The translations under genes were made by a program, and so were the position numbers. The notes beneath the pieces were generated by a model. It made no database searches. It worked only from the letters and a program-made list of their open reading frames with translations, and had not been told where the DNA came from. Below are positions 32,271-38,144 of a stretch of DNA of 38,144 nt, piece by piece; the first letter of the stretch is position 1; every line of letters begins with the position of its first letter. The DNA comes from UBA724 sp964229545 (GTDB lineage Bacteria > Bacteroidota > Bacteroidia > Flavobacteriales > Flavobacteriaceae). Location: contig CAXRDP010000076.1 of NCBI GenBank assembly GCA_964229545.1, forward strand, positions 1 to 38,144, written 5' to 3'.

Positions 32271-32657
32271 TCAGTTCAGCGCAAAAGCAGGGCTGAGCTT
32301 GAATTTGGGAATATAGGCCCTAAACTTTTTGGTTGTGGCCAAATTGATCATATTGAAATATCCGCTCATCGCGCCTACTGAAGATCCGATCAAACAACCC
32401 GAACTGTAAGTGTGGGTTTGGCCCGGCTTTATGACAGGTTTTTTGCCTACCACCCCTTCGCCGTCAATGACCGTAGTGGGCATCAATGAGTCAAAAATCT
32501 TCCAATGACGCGATTGCAATTGGACAATGTCTTTTCCATGATTCACAATCGAAATGCGGTAACCATAAGAATATTGCATTCGGTAGTTTTTGAAGTATGT
32601 GCCTTCAAAAAAAGTCTCTACCGTGATGCGTATTCCGCGTGTAACCTGCTGAACCAT
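32271..32657 (-). CDS. apaG: ApaG domain protein (Co2+/Mg2+ efflux-associated)
   Basis: A 128-residue single-domain ApaG (DUF525) protein with an immunoglobulin/fibronectin-like fold. Motifs: YRISIVNHGKDIVQLQSRHWKIFDS, GEGVVGKKPVIKPGQTHTYSSGC and MSGYFNMI. Length is typical. ApaG is linked genetically to Co2+ resistance and Mg2+ efflux in enterobacteria; the molecular role is unresolved. It lies between the plug gene (40-base gap) and pruA (49-base gap), all on the minus strand. Confidence 0.95.
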   Translation of the reverse strand: MVQQVTRGIRITVETFFEGTYFKNYRMQYSYGYRISIVNHGKDIVQLQSRHWKIFDSLMPTTVIDGEGVVGKKPVIKPGQTHTYSSGCLIGSSVGAMSGYFNMINLATTKKFRAYIPKFKLSPAFALN

Positions 32658-32697
32658 AACGCTAAGCTACAAAAAATACAAATCCAATCGATGGGGT

Positions 32698-33948
32698 TCA
32701 ATCGGTTATTTTGCTAGAATTTCCCTGGCCAACGCCCACCAAGCGGTCAAAGCGTTCCCCAAAGCGACGTACATATACCAAAGCGGTGTAGTCGTTTTCT
32801 GTCTCCCAATGGCTACCAGAAACGGCATGTTCTAGCCACTGGCCCTCAGCATCCTTGACCACAAACTTGTAGTTGTAAACCCCTTGTTTAAGTGGCAAGC
32901 CTAGGCTGTAAAGCCCGGAAACTTCATTATACTTTAGTTGGTGATGGGATTGGGGTTGGTTGTTATTAAAACTTCCGCTCACATAATATTCTAATGGAGG
33001 AAAAAAAGGTTTTGCCTGCAAACCGAAAACCACTTCGGTATAATCGGCTTCCGTGTCAGCGACCTCGCCATTTAGCGTCTGTATCACATAGCGACCATTG
33101 ATGTCGGGTGCATAGCTATACACCAAACCAGCACGCACATAGTTGGGATACAAAACACTCTGATACAAATTATCGCGTAACACATAGGCCACTTTTCCGC
33201 CACTCGAACGCAGGTCTTTGGTGTCAAAGTAGTGGTACTCATTGCCCCCGTCAAAAACCAGTTCGGGTGCATATTCGTATTGCAAGTTGTTGTTGATATT
33301 GTAATCATAACTTTTCACTTCTCGAATTGTAGACCATCGATCATTTTGCACAACCCAAAGGCGCAACTCTTCTTTGGGCTGACGAATACCAAGACCAGAA
33401 ATCGGCACACGCAACACCAATCTTTGTTTACTGTCAATATCAGATATATCTCGCACTCGTCTTACGCCTATCCCTACAGGAACAGCATCTTCTGAAACCA
33501 AAAACTTTTTGCTAAATACGACATTGCCACCCCTGTCCGAAACAATTAAAAGGTAATTGCCACTGAGCTTGATGCGGGTATCAGCATTGGGAATGTTCAG
33601 GCGGTAGTGGGTGTAGCTTTGCAGGGTCCCATAGGCGTTTTCCATATCTCGGATGCGCAGTTCATTAAACCCATCCAGATATTCTGATTCAAACAAATCT
33701 GTGGGTGTCCAATCGGCTTCAGCTCTGACGATTTTGTAATAATAGGTGGTCTCATCTCCATGCAGGTCATCAAAACGCAACTGCAAGACTTCTCCTTTTT
33801 TGACTATAGGCATATTGTTTGCCAATGCGTCTGTAGACAAAATAACGGTTTGAATATGTGGAGGCGGTAGTTGCTCGATTAGAGTTTGAGAAAGTCCCAA
33901 AAACGAAAACAACAGCAGTCCAATTTGTTTAATCTTTTTCAAAAGCAT
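32698..33948 (-). CDS. DUF5103 family type IX secretion plug protein
   Basis: A 416-residue exported protein with a signal peptide (about 4-20, KKIKQIGLLLFSFLGLSQ) and an all-beta layout. An N-terminal region (IQTVILSTDALANNMPIV, LQLRFDDLHGDETTYYYKI) is followed by domains including GSFNNNQPQSHHQLKYNE and GVYNYKFVV near the C-terminus, like an E-set/CBM48-type fold. DUF5103 proteins plug the SprA translocon pore of the T9SS on the periplasmic side. The ATG at 33948 is chosen because it places the positively charged signal start correctly; 10 more in-frame residues upstream add nothing. It is divergent from nqrA across 184 bases. Confidence 0.86.
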   Translation of the reverse strand: MLLKKIKQIGLLLFSFLGLSQTLIEQLPPPHIQTVILSTDALANNMPIVKKGEVLQLRFDDLHGDETTYYYKIVRAEADWTPTDLFESEYLDGFNELRIRDMENAYGTLQSYTHYRLNIPNADTRIKLSGNYLLIVSDRGGNVVFSKKFLVSEDAVPVGIGVRRVRDISDIDSKQRLVLRVPISGLGIRQPKEELRLWVVQNDRWSTIREVKSYDYNINNNLQYEYAPELVFDGGNEYHYFDTKDLRSSGGKVAYVLRDNLYQSVLYPNYVRAGLVYSYAPDINGRYVIQTLNGEVADTEADYTEVVFGLQAKPFFPPLEYYVSGSFNNNQPQSHHQLKYNEVSGLYSLGLPLKQGVYNYKFVVKDAEGQWLEHAVSGSHWETENDYTALVYVRRFGERFDRLVGVGQGNSSKITD

Positions 33949-34101
33949 AAGGTCGAAAAACGTCATAAATATAACCAAAATAAGAGGGGAATTTTTTTAT
34001 CTCGATTTCCTTAATGGAAAAACACGTTAAACAAATTATTTGGAATTAATATAAATAAGAATAATAGCCTTGAAACCTTTTAGAATGCGCTCCGAACTTG
34101 A

Positions 34102-34109
34102 TAAATTTG
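34102..34109 (+). promoter_or_regulatory. -7 promoter element of the nqr operon
   Basis: TAAATTTG is an exact TAnnTTTG. The -33 position holds CTTTTA, a partial match, with a 20-base spacer. Predicted start near 34116, about 17 bases before the ATG at 34133. This argues against the in-frame ATG at 34070 as the nqrA start. Confidence 0.55.
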
Positions 34110-34132
34110 CAGTCCAAAATAGCATAGTCAAT

Positions 34133-35485
34133 ATGTCCACCGACATTAAGATCCGTAAAGGTCTTCAACTTAAACTCAAAGGGGCAGCATCGAACATCAT
34201 CAAACGCGCTCCCCAAACAAACAACTACGCTCTTAAACCCACAGATTTTCACGGCGTTTTTCCCAAACTTCTTGTCAAAGAAGGTCAAAGTGTCAAAGCC
34301 GGAGAGCCTTTGTTTTATTCCAAATATCAAGATAAAATCAAGTTTGTATCTCCTGTGTCAGGAACACTCAAAGAAGTGCAACGCGGAGCCAAACGCAAGA
34401 TTTTAAATCTTTTTATTGAAGCCGATTCAAAACAGTCTGCTCTCAAACACAAACTTCCGAAGCTGGAGAATATCACAGCCGATCAGACCCGTGAGTTGTT
34501 GTTGGCGTCCGGGAATTGGCCTTTTATCAAGCAACGTCCGTACGATGTAATTGCCAATCCAGACAGTAAGCCCAAAGCCATATTTGTAAGTGCATATGCT
34601 TCGGCTCCTTTGTCAGCAGATTTTGATATTGTGCTTGACGGTCAACAAGAGGCTTTCCAAACAGGAATCGATATGTTGGCCAAGCTCGCGCCAAAAGTGC
34701 ATTTGAGCATTTCATCGCAAAGTGATTCCTTTTTGTCTTGTGTGACCAACTGCGAGCTGCACCGCGTGAGTGGTCCCCATCCGGCAGGAAATGTGGGAGT
34801 GCAGATTCACCATATTGACCCTATAAACACCGGTGAAATTGTTTGGACGGTAGGCGCAGAGGATGTGGCCAACATAGGTCGCTTTTTCCTCACTGGTACT
34901 TTTGATGCATCTCGCACCATAGCTGTTTCGGGCAGCCCAGTGGCACAACCCAAATACTACAAAACCACTATTGGCGCTTCCATAGCCCCGATTTTAGAGG
35001 ATGCGGAGGCCGATCAAAACACTTCTTTGCGTATCATAAACGGAGATGTGTTGACTGGAGTGGCGACCACTCAAGACAGCCATTTGAGTTATTACAACAA
35101 CACCTTGTCTGTATTGCCAGAGGGTAATCGCTACCGCATGTTCGGATGGTTGCCATTTGTGGGAAGCTCCATACATAGCATGTCTAAAACATCTTTGTCA
35201 TGGCTTTTTCCAAAACGACAATATGCCCCCGACACCAATATGAATGGAGAAGAGCGCGCACTTGTGGTTACTGGTGAAATGGAACGTGTGTTTCCTATGG
35301 ACATTTATCCCATGCAATTGCTCAAAGCATGTATGGCACAGGACATTGAGAAAATGGAAAACTTGGGCATCTATGAAGTTGCCCCTGAAGATTTCGCCCT
35401 TATTGACTATAGCAGCTCATCTAAAATTGAAGCCCAAGCTATTGTACGAGAGGCTTTGGATTTAATGATTACAGAAGTAGGATAA
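34133..35485 (+). CDS. nqrA: Na+-translocating NADH:quinone reductase subunit A
   Basis: A 450-residue cytoplasmic-face subunit of Na+-NQR, the sodium pump that oxidises NADH and reduces quinone. The family N-terminus is MSTDIKIRKGLQLKLKG, followed by FHGVFPKLLVKEGQSVKAGEPLFY (barrel-sandwich region) and the SPVSGTLKEV loop. C-terminal landmarks are GEMERVFPMDIYPMQLLKA and CMAQDIEKMENLGIYEV. Length matches homologues (about 447). It is first in the operon nqrABCDE, 7 bases before nqrB, with a -7 element 24 bases upstream. Confidence 0.97.
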   Translation: MSTDIKIRKGLQLKLKGAASNIIKRAPQTNNYALKPTDFHGVFPKLLVKEGQSVKAGEPLFYSKYQDKIKFVSPVSGTLKEVQRGAKRKILNLFIEADSKQSALKHKLPKLENITADQTRELLLASGNWPFIKQRPYDVIANPDSKPKAIFVSAYASAPLSADFDIVLDGQQEAFQTGIDMLAKLAPKVHLSISSQSDSFLSCVTNCELHRVSGPHPAGNVGVQIHHIDPINTGEIVWTVGAEDVANIGRFFLTGTFDASRTIAVSGSPVAQPKYYKTTIGASIAPILEDAEADQNTSLRIINGDVLTGVATTQDSHLSYYNNTLSVLPEGNRYRMFGWLPFVGSSIHSMSKTSLSWLFPKRQYAPDTNMNGEERALVVTGEMERVFPMDIYPMQLLKACMAQDIEKMENLGIYEVAPEDFALIDYSSSSKIEAQAIVREALDLMITEVG

Positions 35486-35492
35486 TAAAACT

Positions 35493-36653
35493 ATGATGAA
35501 GTTAAGAGAAAAATTAGACCAACTTAAAAAACCTTTTGCCAAAGGCGCCAAATGGGAGCGTTTTGCACCTTCGGTCAACGCTTTTGACACTTTTTTGTTT
35601 GTGCCGAACCATACCACACACAAAGGGGCTCACATCCGCGACGCAGTAGATCTAAAGCGCACCATGGTAACAGTGATTATCGCTTTGGTACCCGCTTTAC
35701 TTTACGGAATCTACAACACGGGTTATCAGTATTTCATTCAAACCGGCGAGGCTTTTACTTTTGTTGATGCTTTCCTACACGGTGCCATCAAGATTTTGCC
35801 CATGATTGCAGTTTCCTACGGAGTGGGACTTGCGATAGAATTTGCTTTTGCGGTCTACAGAGGACATGAAGTGAACGAAGGTTATTTAGTCACCGGATTG
35901 CTCATCCCGATGATCATGCCTGTTGACATTCCTTTGTGGATGGTCGGACTTTCTGTGGCCTTTGCAGTGCTTATTGCCAAAGAGGCGTTTGGGGGTACGG
36001 GTATGAATATTCTCAACCCCGCTTTGACAGCGCGTGCTTTTGCATTTTTTGCTTACCCGACCTATATGTCTGGTAACAAAGTATGGGTTTCGGAAGCCTC
36101 CAACGTAGATGGTATCTCGGGAGAAACGATTTTGGGAAGCTTGGCTTCTGGTGCCGAGGTCAACTACTCAATGTTCGAAATGTTTAGTGGAGCCATTCCA
36201 GGTTCCATAGCAGAAACATCAACCCTTTGGGTGTTGGTTGGTGCTGCCATACTGATTTTTACGGGAGTAGGTAGCTGGCGTATCATGCTTGGTAGTGTTT
36301 TGGGTGCTGCCGGAATGGGCTTTTTGTTCAATCTATGGGGCGCTAATGCACTCATGGACTTTAGCTGGTTCAACCACCTAATTGTAGGAGGTTTCGCCTT
36401 TGGTGTGGTCTTTATGGCCACAGACCCTGTTTCAGCCGCACAAACCCAAAAAGGAAAATGGATTTATGGGGTTTTGGTAGGAGTTCTTTGTATTCTGATA
36501 CGTGTATTTAATCCTGCTTATCCTGAAGGAGTGATGCTGGCCATTCTTCTGATGAATGTGTTTGCTCCTACTATTGATCACTATGTGATTGAAGCCAATA
36601 TCAACAAAAGAAAAAAACGCAGCCTCAAAACAGCTGCTGTTCAAACTGCATAG
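35493..36653 (+). CDS. nqrB: Na+-translocating NADH:quinone reductase subunit B
   Basis: A 386-residue polytopic membrane subunit that forms part of the Na+ path and carries covalent FMN and riboflavin. Multiple hydrophobic segments; signature blocks include GYLVTGLLIPMIMPVDIPLWM and NILNPALTARAFAFFAYP. The FMN-accepting Thr aligns with Thr212 in DGISGETILG; the usual Ala before it is Glu211 here. The C-terminal part has FMATDPVSAAQTQKGKW. Gaps of 7 bases after nqrA and 3 bases before nqrC. Confidence 0.96.
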   Translation: MMKLREKLDQLKKPFAKGAKWERFAPSVNAFDTFLFVPNHTTHKGAHIRDAVDLKRTMVTVIIALVPALLYGIYNTGYQYFIQTGEAFTFVDAFLHGAIKILPMIAVSYGVGLAIEFAFAVYRGHEVNEGYLVTGLLIPMIMPVDIPLWMVGLSVAFAVLIAKEAFGGTGMNILNPALTARAFAFFAYPTYMSGNKVWVSEASNVDGISGETILGSLASGAEVNYSMFEMFSGAIPGSIAETSTLWVLVGAAILIFTGVGSWRIMLGSVLGAAGMGFLFNLWGANALMDFSWFNHLIVGGFAFGVVFMATDPVSAAQTQKGKWIYGVLVGVLCILIRVFNPAYPEGVMLAILLMNVFAPTIDHYVIEANINKRKKRSLKTAAVQTA

Positions 36654-36656
36654 CAT

Positions 36657-37391
36657 ATGAATAGAGACTCAAACGGATATACTTTTGGATTTGCTGCTGC
36701 CATGGTTGTTGTGGTCGCCTCTGTGTTGGCCTTTACTGCCAGCTCGCTCAAAGACCTTCAGCAAGACAATGTCCGCAAAGAAAAAATGCAAAACATCTTG
36801 GCAACCATTGGTGTAGAAACCGACCGAGATGGAGCTGAGCAATTGTTCAACCAATACATCACAGCCCAATTGGCGCTGAGAAACGACGGCTCTGTAGATA
36901 CCGAAGTAAGTGCTTTTTCAGACGTCAATTTGGCGATTGAAATCAAAAAAGATCCTTCCGATCAGCGTTTTCCACTTTATGTTGCCAATGTGAGTGACAA
37001 TGATTATTACATCATTCCCCTTCGAGGCGCTGGTCTATGGGATGCTATTTGGGGATATGTAGCCCTGGAGTCTGATAAAAACACCATCAAAGGAGCTGTG
37101 TTTGACCACAAGGCAGAAACTGCCGGTTTGGGCGCTGAGATTACCCAAGAATGGTTTATGAACCGTTTTGTAGGTGAAAAAGTATTCGATTCCAATGGTA
37201 AATTGGTAGGCATTGCAGTTTCCAAAACCAACAACGACCCGAAGGACCTTGACAAAAACGATCATGAGGTAGATGCCATTTCCGGAGCTACCATCACAGG
37301 TGACGGTGTTTCCGATATGATATTGGAGCGCTTAAGCCATTACCTGCCATACTTGAGTAACACCAACCAAACAATCGCATTTAACGAATAG
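36657..37391 (+). CDS. nqrC: Na+-translocating NADH:quinone reductase subunit C
   Basis: A 244-residue subunit with one N-terminal membrane helix (about 10-30) and a periplasmic FMN-binding domain. The covalent FMN site is Thr212 in DAISGATITGDGVSD, a standard ApbE target motif. PLRGAGLWDAIWGYVALE and KAETAGLGAEI are typical. Attachment requires an ApbE flavin transferase, not present in the window. Gaps of 3 bases to nqrB and 4 bases to nqrD. Confidence 0.96.
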   Translation: MNRDSNGYTFGFAAAMVVVVASVLAFTASSLKDLQQDNVRKEKMQNILATIGVETDRDGAEQLFNQYITAQLALRNDGSVDTEVSAFSDVNLAIEIKKDPSDQRFPLYVANVSDNDYYIIPLRGAGLWDAIWGYVALESDKNTIKGAVFDHKAETAGLGAEITQEWFMNRFVGEKVFDSNGKLVGIAVSKTNNDPKDLDKNDHEVDAISGATITGDGVSDMILERLSHYLPYLSNTNQTIAFNE

Positions 37392-37395
37392 CATT

Positions 37396-38082
37396 ATGTC
37401 TGCCAAAAAATCAAAAAAACCGATCATTCTCTTTGTTGGCAAAGAGCGCGAGCCTCTGTTCTCCAAGAAAAACAGGGTGTTACTCAAAGACCCGCTCGAT
37501 GACAACAACCCCATTACCGTTCAGGTCTTAGGTATTTGTTCTGCCCTGGCCATTACCGTTCAGCTCAAACCCGCCGTGGTGATGACGCTTTCGGTAATCG
37601 CTGTAATGGCTGCAAGTAATGTCATCGTTTCATTGTTGAGAAACCTAATTCCCAACCGCATTCGTATCATCGTTCAATTGGTGGTGGTTGCTTCCATGGT
37701 AATCTTGGTGGATCAGGTGTTACGCGCCTATGCCTACGATGTGAGTAAGCAGCTTTCAATTTTTGTGGGACTGATTATCACCAACTGTATCGTTATGGGA
37801 CGACTCGAAGCTTTTGCCCTGGGTAATGGCGTTTGGAGGTCTTTTCTAGACGGTGTTGGTAATGCTCTTGGCTATGGAATGATGTTGATTTTGGTAGCTT
37901 TCTTTAGAGAATTGTTTGGTTCAGGAAAACTATATGGATTCCAAGTGATTCCTGAAGCGTTTTATGAATTGGGCTATGTCAACAACGGCTTTATGTTGTT
38001 GTCCCCCATGGCACTTATTACCGTGGGACTTATTATCTGGCTCCAACGGGCTCGTAACCGCAAACTCATCGAAAAAAATTAA
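37396..38082 (+). CDS. nqrD: Na+-translocating NADH:quinone reductase subunit D
   Basis: A 228-residue membrane subunit related to RnfE. It has about six hydrophobic segments and the conserved LIITNCIVMGRLEAFALGN stretch; with NqrE it holds an Fe-S centre in the membrane, the Cys in TNC being the family ligand. It is slightly longer at the N-terminus than Vibrio NqrD (about 210), with a basic cytoplasmic leader. It is followed after 3 bases by nqrE. Confidence 0.96.
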   Translation: MSAKKSKKPIILFVGKEREPLFSKKNRVLLKDPLDDNNPITVQVLGICSALAITVQLKPAVVMTLSVIAVMAASNVIVSLLRNLIPNRIRIIVQLVVVASMVILVDQVLRAYAYDVSKQLSIFVGLIITNCIVMGRLEAFALGNGVWRSFLDGVGNALGYGMMLILVAFFRELFGSGKLYGFQVIPEAFYELGYVNNGFMLLSPMALITVGLIIWLQRARNRKLIEKN

Positions 38083-38085
38083 GCC

Positions 38086-38144
38086 ATGGACTACGTAAAT
38101 CTGTTTGTTAGAAGTATTTTTATTGAGAACATGATTTTTGCCTA
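38086..38144 (+). CDS. nqrE: Na+-translocating NADH:quinone reductase subunit E, 3' truncated by window edge
   Basis: Only the first 19 codons are present: MDYVNLFVRSIFIENMIFA, matching the NqrE N-terminus (SIFIENM is characteristic). The ATG lies 3 bases after the nqrD stop. The rest of nqrE and presumably nqrF lie beyond the right edge. Confidence 0.9.
   Translation, partial: MDYVNLFVRSIFIENMIFA

Noticed and set aside
34070..34132. In-frame ATG upstream of nqrA at 34070
   Set aside because: A perfect -7 element lies inside this stretch, and the NqrA family N-terminus begins at 34133.
1..38144. tRNA, rRNA, CRISPR arrays, insertion sequences, phage genes, toxin-antitoxin or defence genes
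   Set aside because: I looked on both strands and saw no supporting sequence. Gene content is core metabolism and envelope functions throughout.

Overview
The window looks like a chromosomal core region of a member of the Bacteroidota, most likely class Flavobacteriia. Evidence: type IX secretion (T9SS) genes (a PorT-like barrel and a DUF5103 plug protein), a TamL-type lipoprotein BamA/TamA homologue, a short primary sigma factor without region 1.1, menaquinone and Na+-NQR genes, almost no Shine-Dalgarno sequences, and repeated TAnnTTTG promoter -7 elements upstream of genes. I see no mobile element, tRNA, rRNA, CRISPR array or phage gene. Coding density is very high: the longest non-coding stretch is about 184 bases (33949-34132), so no gene-free stretch exceeds 300 bases.

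Left edge (1-2056, + strand): the C-terminal two thirds of a large FAD/Fe-S 2-hydroxyacid dehydrogenase (YdiJ/D-lactate dehydrogenase-like). From 2181 to 22462 every gene is on the minus strand. Read in transcription order, this block is: tamL; fbaA; accD; rpsO; pnp (closed by a clear intrinsic terminator at 15242-15266); an Asp/Glu racemase; a PDZ aspartyl protease; a GGT-family Ntn hydrolase; an S9 oligopeptidase; then a tight run of primary sigma factor, rpe, anmK, DUF885 lipoprotein, M48 lipoprotein, single-domain asparaginase and an indoleamine-2,3-dioxygenase-like haem protein. The last run has spacings from a 4-base overlap to 45 bases and could be one operon.

Right part (22488-38144) mixes strands: a SpoU rRNA methyltransferase (+) divergent from tamL; ubiE/menG and porT (-), overlapping; trkA-trkH (+); an aminotransferase and a fatty acid desaturase (-); rsmG (+); apaG and pruA (-); the T9SS plug gene (-); and the operon nqrABCDE (+), cut in nqrE by the window edge. 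Two convergent pairs (trkH/aminotransferase and rsmG/pruA) share palindromic stop tetramers CTAG and TTAA.

Functional links: UbiE/MenG finishes menaquinone, the expected acceptor of Na+-NQR. PorT and the plug protein are both T9SS parts. The sigma factor encoded here is presumably the one that reads the TAnnTTTG promoters. Five exported or lipid-anchored hydrolases between 4070 and 14456 suggest a peptide-scavenging theme.

I did not find a convincing new multi-gene system. The best leads are protein variants and small regulatory structures: an AccD with all four zinc-ribbon cysteines replaced, an IDO-like enzyme with altered distal-pocket residues coupled to a one-domain asparaginase, a GGT homologue lacking the gamma-glutamyl-binding Arg, a 5'-terminal hairpin in the rpsO leader, an inverted repeat on the fbaA promoter, and an altered NqrB flavinylation motif.
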